From Cohnella thailandensis (GTDB lineage Bacteria; Bacillota; Bacilli; Paenibacillales; Paenibacillaceae), in the NCBI RefSeq assembly GCF_014212135.1, contig NZ_JACJVQ010000023.1:30478-94477 (forward strand): a stretch of DNA of 64,000 nucleotides, given 5' to 3'. Below are positions 1 to 8,188 of the stretch, piece after piece. The translations under genes were made by a program, and so were the position numbers. Position 1 is the stretch's first letter; every line of letters begins with the position of its first letter. Under the pieces are notes generated by a model. It was given only the letters and a program-made list of their open reading frames with translations. It was not told the origin of the DNA and made no database searches.

Positions 1-2
1 CC

Positions 3-974
3 ATCGCCAATACGGCCGTACCGGAAGGCGACGAGCTGTCGGGAAGGGATGCCCATGGAATCGCCGTTTACGGAACCGATGAGGAAGAACCGCTGCGCGA
101 TCTGACGATCGACGGCAACGAGCTGTACGATCTCGTGCTCGGTTCCAGCGAATCGTTGGCCGTGAACGGCAATGTCGACACCTTCGCCATTACGAACAAT
201 CGAATTCACGACAACGATAACATCGGTATCGATCTGATCGGCTTCGAGGGGACGGCGGGAAGCGATGCGGCAGACCAAGCTCGCAACGGCACGGTTAGGG
301 GCAACGCGGTGTATCGGATTACTACGGATAATAATCCGTCCTACGGGAAGGACCTGCCTAACGATAGTCATTCGGCCGGCGGAATATACGTGGATGGAGG
401 CAGGGATACGCTTATCGAGAATAACCGCGTATACGACAACGATATCGGCATCGAACTGGCTTCCGAGCATGCGGGGCGCGTGACCGGCGGCATCACGGTC
501 AAGAACAACTTGGTCTATCGCAACCGACTCGCCGGCATTGCCATGGGCGGCTATGACGAGGAACGGGGAGGTACGGCGAACAGCAAGATCATCTCGAATA
601 CGCTTTACGCAAACGACCTGCTGGATGAAGGCAACGGCCAGCTGTATCTGCAGGCTTCCTTAAGCGGGAATACGATTAAAGACAATATTATGGTCGCCGG
701 CGGGTCGGGCGTTCTTATCCATAACGAATATACGAGCAACGCGGATAACGCGATGGATCAAAACGTGTATTTCGCCGCATCGGGAGCGGAGAACGCGATC
801 TGGGTGTGGAAAAACAAAGAATATACGGGCTGGTCCGCCTATCGAAAATCGTCCGGAAACGATTCGAACTCCTCGTTTGAGGATCCGCAGTTCATGGACG
901 CAGACGGAGGCGATTTCCGGCTTAAGACCGGATCCCCGGCCGAAGGCAAAGGCTGGAGCGAACCCGACCAATAA
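3..974 (+). CDS. Right-handed parallel beta-helix protein, C-terminal part
   Basis: The reading frame is open from the window edge, so the start lies upstream. The visible 323 residues carry repeated short units built around Asn-rich turns, such as ITNNRIHDNDNIGIDL, VRGNAVYRI and IENNRVYDNDIGIEL, about 22-30 residues apart. This is the PbH1/NosD-like pattern of right-handed beta-helix proteins, which are usually secreted polysaccharide lyases, glycosidases or surface proteins. The last 40 residues (FEDPQFMDADGGDFRL, then GSPAEGKG) match the usual end of such helices. The catalytic part, if any, lies outside the window, so the substrate cannot be named. A GTG at 135 could be mistaken for a start, but the repeats continue upstream of it. 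A terminator follows directly. Confidence 0.75.
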   Translation: MANTAVPEGDELSGRDAHGIAVYGTDEEEPLRDLTIDGNELYDLVLGSSESLAVNGNVDTFAITNNRIHDNDNIGIDLIGFEGTAGSDAADQARNGTVRGNAVYRITTDNNPSYGKDLPNDSHSAGGIYVDGGRDTLIENNRVYDNDIGIELASEHAGRVTGGITVKNNLVYRNRLAGIAMGGYDEERGGTANSKIISNTLYANDLLDEGNGQLYLQASLSGNTIKDNIMVAGGSGVLIHNEYTSNADNAMDQNVYFAASGAENAIWVWKNKEYTGWSAYRKSSGNDSNSSFEDPQFMDADGGDFRLKTGSPAEGKGWSEPDQ

Positions 975-986
975 CCTATCGTTCAA

Positions 987-1014
987 AGCTCGATCAAAAA
1001 TCGGGCTTTTTTTT
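987..1014 (+). terminator. Rho-independent terminator after the beta-helix gene
   Basis: An 8-bp stem (AGCTCGAT with ATCGGGCT, one G-U pair) with loop CAAAA is followed by eight T. It begins 13 bases after the stop codon. Confidence 0.85.
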
Positions 1015-1152
1015 GTTTTATCGGAAAGTTATCGGTTTGTGATAGTTTTATACCCGCTTTAGAGATATTCGTTTGCTAAGATGGCTCTGCGATCGCAAGC
1101 AAGATAGGCTGAAGGTAATCAACTAACATTTAATGGAAGGGATTGAAGCTGG

Positions 1153-1923
1153 ATGAACAAATGGTTTCGATTATTCATGTCGCTCGCGCTCATTCTAACC
1201 CTTGTCGCTCCGACGGTCAGCGCCAAAGAAAACGAAAAGGAAACCAAAAAGGAAAATCGTTTGCACGTGCAAATCGTGTTGTTCGACGGGTTCGATTTAT
1301 TGGACGCCCTCGGGCCTTACGAAGTATTCGCCGCAGCGGAGATGTACTCGGGAGGCGCCGTTACGGTCGAGCTGGTATCCGCGGAAGGCAAGCGCTCCGT
1401 TCCTAGCGGTTTGAACGGGCCGGCGCTCGAAGCGGAAGCCGCGCTAGATCCGAACCGTTCGGGAATTATTCTGTTGCCGGGAGCAGCGGGGAAACCGGCG
1501 GGGACATCGACGGACTCCATCTCGAATATATTGGGAAGGGCTGTCAAGACATCCTTGGCAGGCAAGATAAAAACGGCTTTCGAAAATAAGAACGTAACGG
1601 TAGCTACCGTTTGCGGGGGGTCATTACTGCCCGGAATGCTAGGTATGCTGAAAGATAAATACGCGGTTACGAACCAAATCGGGATGGACGCGTTGCGTTC
1701 GATGGGAGCTCTTGCGATCGACGCCAGAGTCGTCGAAGACAATCCGCGCCTTGTGACCGGAGGAGGGGTGACATCGGGGCTCGACGTGGCTTTATATTTG
1801 GTAGAGCGCGAGCTGGGACCGCAAATCGCGAATGCCGTAGAAAATTTGTTCGAATACGAGCAAAGGGGCACGGTATGGAAAGCCGATGGTTTAGAGCCGA
1901 TCGATTTTGCGGCGAATCCGTAA
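1153..1923 (+). CDS. Exported DJ-1/PfpI family protein
   Basis: 256 residues. Residues 1-24 form a signal peptide (MNKWFRLFMSLALILTL, with a cleavable VSA end), so the protein should be exported. The rest is a class I glutamine amidotransferase-like DJ-1/PfpI fold: FDGFDLLDALGPYEVF near residue 45, the nucleophile elbow VATVCGGSLLPG with Cys154, and GGGVTSGLDVALYLVE near residue 205. It resembles the PfpI-like domains of GlxA-type proteins but lacks their AraC DNA-binding end. A secreted form is unusual, because most relatives are cytosolic proteases, chaperones or isonitrile hydratase-like enzymes. Substrate unknown. The ATG at 1153 follows GGAAGGGA at a normal distance. Confidence 0.8.
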   Translation: MNKWFRLFMSLALILTLVAPTVSAKENEKETKKENRLHVQIVLFDGFDLLDALGPYEVFAAAEMYSGGAVTVELVSAEGKRSVPSGLNGPALEAEAALDPNRSGIILLPGAAGKPAGTSTDSISNILGRAVKTSLAGKIKTAFENKNVTVATVCGGSLLPGMLGMLKDKYAVTNQIGMDALRSMGALAIDARVVEDNPRLVTGGGVTSGLDVALYLVERELGPQIANAVENLFEYEQRGTVWKADGLEPIDFAANP

Positions 1924-1936
1924 TCTTGTCGCTTGC

Positions 1937-1952
1937 CGTGATTAAAGTCACT
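1937..1952. promoter_or_regulatory. FNR/CRP-type binding site upstream of nirB
   Basis: CGTGA-TTAAAG-TCACT is an inverted repeat matching the Bacillus Fnr consensus TGTGA-N6-TCACT in nine of ten positions. If transcription starts 7 bases after the -10 box (about 1986), the centre lies at -41.5, the classic position for a class II activator. This suggests nirBD is switched on when oxygen is low. The site is seen in the sequence; the identity of the regulator is inferred. Confidence 0.65.
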
Positions 1953-1979
1953 GGCATGCCGAAGGCGTCCCGTTATAAT
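1951..1979 (+). promoter_or_regulatory. nirB promoter
   Basis: A perfect -10 TATAAT (1974-1979) lies 17 bases after a weak -35 CTGGCA (1951-1956). The weak -35 abuts the FNR-type box, as expected for an activator-dependent promoter. The -10 overlaps an upstream ATG at 1978, which argues against that ATG as the nirB start. Confidence 0.7.
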
Positions 1980-2013
1980 GAGGCCACATAAACAGATTAG
2001 GAGTGGAACTCAC

Positions 2014-4467
2014 ATGGCGGATCTATCGAACCATCGACGCAAGCTGATCTTGATCGGCAACGGCATGGCCGGGATCAACACGCTGGAGCAAATCCTCAAG
2101 CTGACGAATTCCTTCGACATTGCCGTGTACGGAGAAGAGCCTTACCCGAATTACAATCGAATTCAATTGTCGTACGTTCTCGAAGGCAGCAAGCGGATCG
2201 ACGAAATCATCCTGAACGACCGGAACTGGTACGAGGACAACGGAATCGAGCTCCATACGGGAACCAAAGTCGTCCGGATCGATCCGGATGCCAAGAAGAT
2301 CTTTACGAGCGAGGGAGATTGTGCCGACTACGACGCGCTGATCATCGCAACCGGCTCGAAGCCATTCGTTCTTCCGGTGCCGGGAGCGACCCAGCAAGGA
2401 GTCGTCGGCTTTCGGGACATCGCGGATTGCCATGCGATGATCGAAGCGTCTAAGCGGGTGAAGCGGGCAGCCGTTATCGGCGGCGGACTGCTTGGGCTTG
2501 AGGCCGCGAAAGGCCTTGTCCAGCTAGGGATGGAAACCACGGTCGTGCACCTGATGGATAAGCTCATGGAACGACAATTGGATCAAGCGGCTGCGGGAAT
2601 GCTGAAGGCGGAGCTGGAGCGCCAAGGCATCCGATTCCTAATGAAGGCGAAGACGACAGAGGTGCTCGGTGACGGGGAAGCGACCGGCTTGCGCTTCGAA
2701 GACGGGACGGAGCTGGAGGCGCAATTGGTCGTGATGGCCGCCGGTATCGTGCCGAACGTCGAACTGGCAAGGGCGAGCGGAATCGAGGTCGGCCGCGGGA
2801 TCGTCGTGGATGACTTTATGCGCACAAGCGCTCCCGACGTGTATGCGGTCGGGGAATGCTGCGAGCATCGCGGGATCGCCTATGGCTTGGTAGCCCCCCT
2901 GTTCGAACAAGGGGCCGTTCTGGCGAAGCATCTGGCCGGTGCGGAGACTGCGCCCTACGCGGGTTCGTCGGTGTCGACCAAGCTCAAGATCTCCGGCGTC
3001 GACGTGTTCTCGGCGGGCGAGTACGAGGAAGAGCCGGGTCACCGGGTTCTTCGCCGGCAGGACGACTGGCTGGGCTTGTACAAGAAAGTGCTGCTGCGCG
3101 GCAATCAAATCGTCGGCGCCGTTCTGTACGGCGACGTGACCGATGCGCCGCAGCTCGCCAAGCTCATCCGGGAAGGGGCCGAGATGACCGACGAGCTCTA
3201 CGGCCGGCTGTTCGGAAGCGGACAGGAATGCGCAGGCGGGGCAAGCAAAGGTGCTGCAGCCGTCCTAAGCATGAAGGACGACGAGATTGTCTGCGGCTGC
3301 AATGGCGTGACCAAAGGCGATATCGTTCGGGTCATTCAGGTGGACGGACTGACGACGGTAGACGAGATCAAAGTGCGCACGGGAGCGACCCGGTCTTGCG
3401 GAGGCTGCAAGCCGCTCGTCGAACAACTGCTGCAGGTCGTCCTAGGCGACGGCTATCGCGAACGGACGGCTCCTAAGAAAGGGATCTGCGGCTGCACGAC
3501 CCATGACAGCGAAGAAATCGTGGCGGCGATCCGGGAGAAGCGTCTGACGAGCGTGCGGGAAGTGATGGCGGTGATGGGCTGGAGCGAGCCCGAAGGCTGC
3601 TCGAAGTGCCGGCCCGCCCTTAATTATTATCTCGGCATGATTTGGCCGACGGAGCACGAGGACGAACGCGATTCCCGATTCGTGAATGAAAGGCTCCACG
3701 CCAACATTCAGAAGGACGGCACGTTCAGCGTCATTCCCCGCATGTACGGGGGAGTGACGTCGCCGGAGCAGCTTCGCCGGATCGCCGAAGTGGCGGAGAA
3801 ATACAATGTTAAAATGGTCAAGGTGACCGGCGGGCAACGAATCGATCTGCTCGGCGTAGAGAAGAAGGATCTACCCGCCATCTGGGAAGACCTTGACCTG
3901 CCTTCCGGTTACGGGTACGCGAAGGCGCTGCGCACGGTCAAGACCTGCGTCGGTGCCCGGTTCTGCCGGTTCGGCACGCAGGATTCGATCGCGATGGGAA
4001 TCCGGCTCGAGAAGAAGTTCGAGCGGCTGTGGATGCCGGCTAAGTTCAAGATGGCCGTGAACGGCTGTCCGCGCAACTGCGCCGAGTCGGGGACGAAGGA
4101 CCTGGGAATCGTCGGCAACGACGGCGGTTGGGAGATCTTCGTCGGCGGCAACGGCGGCATCAAGACGACGGTCGCGGCGTCGCTCTGCAAGGTGAAGACG
4201 GACGAAGAGCTCATGGACGTGTGCGGAGCGTTCATTCAATATTACCGGGAGACCGGCCATTATGCCGAACGCACTTCGGAATGGTTGGAACGGGTCGGCA
4301 TCGATAACGTTCGGGACGCCGTCCTTCATAAGCCCGAGGTTCGCAAGCTGCTGCTCGATCGCGTCGAGCTAGCGCTTGCGGAAGGGAAAGATCCATGGCG
4401 GGAAGCGTTCAGCGACGAGAGCTTGCGGCGCGACTATTACCAATCGGTCGAAGCGGATGCGAGATAG
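2014..4467 (+). CDS. nirB: NAD(P)H nitrite reductase, large subunit
   Basis: 817 residues, normal for NirB/NasD. It reduces nitrite to ammonium in the cytosol using NAD(P)H. Order of parts: FAD-binding IGNGMAGINTLEQIL near residue 13; NAD-binding AVIGGGLLGLEAAKGL near 152; a BFD-like [2Fe-2S] domain with Cys427, 429, 462 and 465; a second BFD-like unit with Cys492, 494, 529 and 532; a ferredoxin-like half domain; and the siroheme/[4Fe-4S] site with Cys645, Cys651, Cys685 and Cys689 (TCVGARFCRFG and NGCPRNC). The ATG at 2014 is chosen because AGGAGTGG lies just upstream and an earlier ATG at 1978 sits inside the promoter. nirD follows 20 bases downstream. No nitrate reductase or nitrite transporter gene is in the window. 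Confidence 0.95.
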   Translation: MADLSNHRRKLILIGNGMAGINTLEQILKLTNSFDIAVYGEEPYPNYNRIQLSYVLEGSKRIDEIILNDRNWYEDNGIELHTGTKVVRIDPDAKKIFTSEGDCADYDALIIATGSKPFVLPVPGATQQGVVGFRDIADCHAMIEASKRVKRAAVIGGGLLGLEAAKGLVQLGMETTVVHLMDKLMERQLDQAAAGMLKAELERQGIRFLMKAKTTEVLGDGEATGLRFEDGTELEAQLVVMAAGIVPNVELARASGIEVGRGIVVDDFMRTSAPDVYAVGECCEHRGIAYGLVAPLFEQGAVLAKHLAGAETAPYAGSSVSTKLKISGVDVFSAGEYEEEPGHRVLRRQDDWLGLYKKVLLRGNQIVGAVLYGDVTDAPQLAKLIREGAEMTDELYGRLFGSGQECAGGASKGAAAVLSMKDDEIVCGCNGVTKGDIVRVIQVDGLTTVDEIKVRTGATRSCGGCKPLVEQLLQVVLGDGYRERTAPKKGICGCTTHDSEEIVAAIREKRLTSVREVMAVMGWSEPEGCSKCRPALNYYLGMIWPTEHEDERDSRFVNERLHANIQKDGTFSVIPRMYGGVTSPEQLRRIAEVAEKYNVKMVKVTGGQRIDLLGVEKKDLPAIWEDLDLPSGYGYAKALRTVKTCVGARFCRFGTQDSIAMGIRLEKKFERLWMPAKFKMAVNGCPRNCAESGTKDLGIVGNDGGWEIFVGGNGGIKTTVAASLCKVKTDEELMDVCGAFIQYYRETGHYAERTSEWLERVGIDNVRDAVLHKPEVRKLLLDRVELALAEGKDPWREAFSDESLRRDYYQSVEADAR

Positions 4468-4487
4468 GGGAGAAGGAGGCGAACCGC

Positions 4488-4832
4488 GTGATTAACCGAG
4501 AACAACTCAATTTCGCGCCGATTGGCGGTTTGTCGGAGTTCCCGAGGGGACTGGGCCGGCAAGTTCGGATCTCCGATTGGGACTTGGCGGTGTTCCGGAC
4601 GACGGACGGCGCCCTGTACGCCCTGGAGAATCGCACGCCTCATCCGAAGGGCGGCCCCCTTGCGGAAGGTATCGTCAGCGGTCACTATGTGTATTGCCCG
4701 TTGCGGGACTGGAAGATCGACCTGGAGGACGGCGAGGTTCAAGAGCCCGATACCGGACGGGTTCGCACGTTTCCGGTAAGGATCGAAGACGAGGCTGTTC
4801 TGATCGGACTGCCTTCCAATAGCGATAGATAA
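4488..4832 (+). CDS. nirD: Nitrite reductase small subunit, Rieske-like fold
   Basis: 114 residues, cotranscribed with nirB. GTG start at 4488 behind GGAGAAGGAGG. The protein has the Rieske-like NirD fold, with NRTPHPKGGPLAEG and YVYCPLRDWKI in the ligand loops. The usual Rieske ligand pairs are C-x-H and C-x2-H. Here they read T50-P-H52 and C70-P-L-R73, so one Cys and one His are replaced and a normal [2Fe-2S] cluster could not be bound. NirD proteins without a cluster are known, so the protein is probably a structural partner of NirB. A bidirectional terminator follows. Confidence 0.9.
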   Translation: MINREQLNFAPIGGLSEFPRGLGRQVRISDWDLAVFRTTDGALYALENRTPHPKGGPLAEGIVSGHYVYCPLRDWKIDLEDGEVQEPDTGRVRTFPVRIEDEAVLIGLPSNSDR

Positions 4833-4837
4833 ATCAA

Positions 4838-4875
4838 GAAACAGGCACCTCCATTCGAGAGTGCCTGTTTCTTTG
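4838..4875. terminator. Bidirectional terminator between nirD and the N-acetyltransferase gene
   Basis: An 11-bp perfect stem, GAAACAGGCAC with GTGCCTGTTTC, lies between two convergent genes. T-rich flanks on both strands suit termination in either direction. Confidence 0.85.
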
Positions 4876-4880
4876 TCAGA

Positions 4881-5747
4881 TCAAGGACGGGAGGCTTTAG
4901 CCTTTTTCCATTCCTCATGCAACCTCCATACTTTGTTCCACAAGTCATCCCGGTCTAGGCTCGTATACGCAACAAGTCGTTCTCCGAACACATCCGCCAA
5001 CACTTCGAACCACTGAGCTTTGCTCGCGAGTTCCCTTTTCTCCAAACCTTGCCGATCCCGCTTCTTCCAGATGCAGCCCCTAAGCTCGTTGCTTCCCTCG
5101 GCATGCCTATTCCGAACGATGAGTTGGTTCATCCAAGGGGATTCCGGCGACAGGCTGTAATAAGCATGCTTAGGCTTAAATTCATCCAAATCGTCTAATG
5201 CTTCGGGATCGAAATCGGCTCCGGCAAAAAAAGCAAGCGGATCGTGCTCCAGTCGCCAGCCGTTCGGAACGACAGAGGACTCTGTTACCTTATACGTTAG
5301 AGGACCTTGCCGATACTCACCCGGCACGATCGGCAACGGTTCGTAGGGCATGTCTCCCAAGCCGACATCCGCGATCCATCGTTGCACTTGCGCTTCCTCC
5401 CGAAGATGGACCGTTAAGCCCAAGTGAAAGGAATTGATGCGCGGCTCTTCTCCTAGCGGCTGAACGCCGGCTCTATGCCAATTCACGGGATATCCCAAGG
5501 ATCGAAGGAGCTCGCCGAACGCCCCGTTCAGGTGAAAGCAATACCCGCTTCGGCCGTTTAAGAGGAGCTGCACGGATTCTCGAAGATCAATCGACGCCGG
5601 CCTTCCGGCAACGATATCGACGGTTTGCCAAGGAATGCTTCGCACATGGGCCCGATGAAGCTCGAACAGATAGGAGAGAGTGGGGGGCTGAATGTCCGGC
5701 ACGCCTATTCTTCGTAAATAGGACTGAATTTCAGGCTTAGTCAACAT
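4881..5747 (-). CDS. Arylamine N-acetyltransferase
   Basis: 288 residues, about the usual NAT length. NATs move an acetyl group from acetyl-CoA to aromatic amines or hydrazines through a Cys-His-Asp triad. The triad is visible as Cys70 (GRSGYCFHLNGAF), His108 (SFHLGLTVHL) and Asp127 (ADVGLGD). Two ATGs are possible. The one at 5747 is chosen because AAAGGGG lies about 12 bases upstream, while the one at 5759 touches that site. The gene overlaps the 3' end of the upstream epimerase gene by 11 bases, so the two are probably one operon, perhaps under the divergent MocR regulator. The real substrate may be a secondary metabolite or xenobiotic. Confidence 0.9.
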   Translation of the reverse strand: MLTKPEIQSYLRRIGVPDIQPPTLSYLFELHRAHVRSIPWQTVDIVAGRPASIDLRESVQLLLNGRSGYCFHLNGAFGELLRSLGYPVNWHRAGVQPLGEEPRINSFHLGLTVHLREEAQVQRWIADVGLGDMPYEPLPIVPGEYRQGPLTYKVTESSVVPNGWRLEHDPLAFFAGADFDPEALDDLDEFKPKHAYYSLSPESPWMNQLIVRNRHAEGSNELRGCIWKKRDRQGLEKRELASKAQWFEVLADVFGERLVAYTSLDRDDLWNKVWRLHEEWKKAKASRP

Positions 5748-6645
5748 CGAAGATATCATCCCCTTTAGATCGGCGGGTTTCCGACGGTCGCACGCTCAAG
5801 CTATGAGCCAACCCCGATCTCCAAGTCGGATAGACCGGCTTCCAACCGTATTCGCTGCGCGCCTTCGCGTTCGACGCTCCGCGTTGGCCCCGCTTGCGTC
5901 CCGTTTGCCTATCGGGAGCTGGCGCCCCTAATGCGTCGGCGTAGACGGGCAGCCATTCGAATTCCGCCGCAGGCTCGTCGTCCGCGATATTGACCGGTCC
6001 TGCCGGCCAACCCAAAGCGAGCAAGGCCGCGACCGCGGCATCCTCAACGTGAAGGAGGGAAGTTATACCCTCGGTTGCGGGAACTTGAGCTTGGCGTACT
6101 CGGTCCGCCATAAGGCCGTTTCGGTCGTACCAGGTCCCGGGACCGTATAAGAGCCCGTATCGCAAAATAACGTGCTCGGGCATCTCCGCTACGGATCGTT
6201 CAAGGGCGATCACGCCGTCAACCGTCGTCTTATAGGGCAACGGAGCTTCGATATCCAACGGAACATCCTCCGTCGCCGGTTCCGGTCCCGGCTCATAAGC
6301 CCAGGATATGCTCTGGGCGATCATCCGCTCCACGCCAGCCTCCAAAGCCGCCTCCACGAGATTGCGCGTTCCTTCCGTCCGAATTCGCGCGTTATCGGCC
6401 GTATTCCATTCGCTAAGCGCGGTAAGCTGATGAAAGATCGCATCGGGCCGCACGTTGCCGATGGCGGATTTAACGGCTTCTTTATCGAATGCGTCGGCAA
6501 GGACAGGCTTAGCGCCTAAACGTTGAACCAACCTCTCGTTCTCTTTTTTATGGGTCATTCCGTACACGTCGTGACCGGCTGCCAGCAACTTCGGTACCAA
6601 TAGCCTTCCTATGACGCCTGATGCGCCCGCAACAAACACTTTCAT
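5737..6645 (-). CDS. NAD-dependent epimerase/dehydratase (extended SDR)
   Basis: 302 residues. The N-terminal MKVFVAGASGVIGRLL is the GxxGxxG nucleotide-binding motif of extended SDRs. The fold is the NAD(P)-dependent epimerase/dehydratase or NmrA-like class. I do not see a clear YxxxK active site: the nearest candidate is LPYKTTVDGV near residue 150, where Lys directly follows Tyr. It may therefore act on an atypical substrate or only bind nucleotide. The ATG at 6645 is chosen because AGGAGG stands 9 bases upstream; the frame remains open for 50 codons before it without a better site. It is the first gene of the minus-strand pair with the N-acetyltransferase. Confidence 0.8.
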   Translation of the reverse strand: MKVFVAGASGVIGRLLVPKLLAAGHDVYGMTHKKENERLVQRLGAKPVLADAFDKEAVKSAIGNVRPDAIFHQLTALSEWNTADNARIRTEGTRNLVEAALEAGVERMIAQSISWAYEPGPEPATEDVPLDIEAPLPYKTTVDGVIALERSVAEMPEHVILRYGLLYGPGTWYDRNGLMADRVRQAQVPATEGITSLLHVEDAAVAALLALGWPAGPVNIADDEPAAEFEWLPVYADALGAPAPDRQTGRKRGQRGASNAKARSEYGWKPVYPTWRSGLAHSLSVRPSETRRSKGDDIFDVD

Positions 6646-6763
6646 TCCGGATTGCCTCCTTTCCTTGAGCAGTTTTATCCTATCATGATATATTGGTATG
6701 ATTAAGTACCACTTTTCTCGGAATAATGCCATACCACTCAGGGGGGGAGCGAGAACGGATCCC
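6646..6763. promoter_or_regulatory. Divergent control region with palindrome
   Basis: 118 bases between the epimerase operon and the MocR regulator. They contain a perfect 10-base palindrome TATCATGATA (6681-6690) followed by GGTA-N8-TACC (6695-6710). The AT-rich stretch should hold promoters for both directions. The layout suits local control of the minus-strand operon by the MocR protein, but no binding site can be proven from sequence alone. Confidence 0.4.
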
Positions 6764-8188
6764 ATGTCATGGACATTGAATGCGGACGGTTCCAAAACCG
6801 AACAAATCTATCGTTACTTGCGGGACAGGATCATCGACGGCCGCTACCTTATCGGCCAGAGGCTTCCGTCGTCCAGGGACATGGCCAAAGAGCTCGGCGT
6901 CTCCAGGGCCCTTATCGTCGACGTATACGAGCAGTTGATTGCCGAGGGATACTTGGAGAGCCGCCAAGGCTCGGGAACCTACGTGACCGATCTTGGGCAA
7001 GGCAAGCCGCTCTTCTCCGGATTGCTTGGAACGGCCGTTCCGTCCGAGCGGAAGGAGCCGGCCGAATCCGGGTATCGCTTCGAAGGGATCGATTTCCGTC
7101 CGAGCCTGCCTGCTCTGGAATACGCGCCGCGCAAGAAATGGAAGGAAGCCGCTCTTCACGTCTTCGATGCGGCGGGAGACTCGGAATTCGGCCACGATCA
7201 TCCGGCCGGCAATTGGGAGCTGCGAACGCAAATATGCCGTCTCGTGCTTCAATCCAAGGGCATCGAATGCAAGCCTTCGCAAATCGTCGTAACGGCCGGC
7301 GCCACCCAGGCGATCGCCTTGCTGTGCAAGCTGCTCGTCCGTCCGGGGGAGGAGATCGTCGCCGAAGATCCGACCGCAACGTTTATTCATGATATCTTCG
7401 TATCTTCTGGCGCAGCCGTGGTTCCGGTTCCGGTGGATCAAGAAGGCTTGCGCATAAATGAGATACCGGGAGAAGCGAAGCCGAAGTTTCTCTTCGTTAC
7501 GCCATCCCATCAATTTCCCTTCGGCAGCATATTGTCCGCCGCTCGCCGCATTCAGCTGCTGGAGTACGCTCGTTCCCGCGATTGCTACGTCGTCGAGGAC
7601 GATTACGACAGCGAATTCCGTTATAGCGGGCTTCCGGTTCGGGCCTTGAGAGAGCTGAATGCGCAGCGCGTCATCTATATCGGAACGTTCAGCAAAAACC
7701 TGTTTCCCGCGCTCCGCCTCGGGTATATGGTGGTGCCCGAAGAATTGGCGGCTCCTCTGGTTCGCCTTAAATATCTGTCGGGCCACGCTAGCCCGACACT
7801 ATCGCAGCTCATCCTGGCACGATTCATCGCCGAACGGCAGCTGGAACGTCATGTGGCCAGAATGAAGCGGATTTACGGCAAAAGGCGGGAGAGCCTGATC
7901 GCTCATTTATCCCGCGCGTTCGGCAGCAAGGTCGCGATATCGGGAGATGCGGCGGGCTTGCACTTGGTGGCCGATTTTCCGGGATACCGGTTCGACTCGA
8001 AGATAACCGCTTCGCTGGAAGAGCGGCAGGTAAGGGTGTATCCCGCCGAGACGTATGCGATCGTCAAAGGGAATTACGAACACAAGTTGATCATGGGTTA
8101 CGGCAACGTGCCTGAACGTCGAATCGCGGAAGGAATCGAGATGCTGGCGAGCGTGATTCATGATCCTTATGGAGGTGCGAGAGCATGA
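6764..8188 (+). CDS. MocR/PdxR-type regulator (GntR helix-turn-helix plus aminotransferase domain)
   Basis: 474 residues. The N-terminal GntR winged helix (about residues 10-75, with GQRLPSSRDMAKELGVSR) is joined to a class I aminotransferase-like domain (about 100-470). The PLP-binding lysine is K311 in IGTFSKNLFPALRLGY, and VVEDDYDSEFRY lies upstream of it. Such proteins sense PLP or amino-compound adducts and bind DNA near their own gene. The ATG at 6764 is chosen; GGGGGGAG lies about 14 bases upstream, which is rather far. An in-frame ATG at 6698 has no ribosome site and would add residues unlike the family. The stop overlaps the next gene by four bases (ATGA), so both regulators are co-translated. 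Confidence 0.9.
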   Translation: MSWTLNADGSKTEQIYRYLRDRIIDGRYLIGQRLPSSRDMAKELGVSRALIVDVYEQLIAEGYLESRQGSGTYVTDLGQGKPLFSGLLGTAVPSERKEPAESGYRFEGIDFRPSLPALEYAPRKKWKEAALHVFDAAGDSEFGHDHPAGNWELRTQICRLVLQSKGIECKPSQIVVTAGATQAIALLCKLLVRPGEEIVAEDPTATFIHDIFVSSGAAVVPVPVDQEGLRINEIPGEAKPKFLFVTPSHQFPFGSILSAARRIQLLEYARSRDCYVVEDDYDSEFRYSGLPVRALRELNAQRVIYIGTFSKNLFPALRLGYMVVPEELAAPLVRLKYLSGHASPTLSQLILARFIAERQLERHVARMKRIYGKRRESLIAHLSRAFGSKVAISGDAAGLHLVADFPGYRFDSKITASLEERQVRVYPAETYAIVKGNYEHKLIMGYGNVPERRIAEGIEMLASVIHDPYGGARA

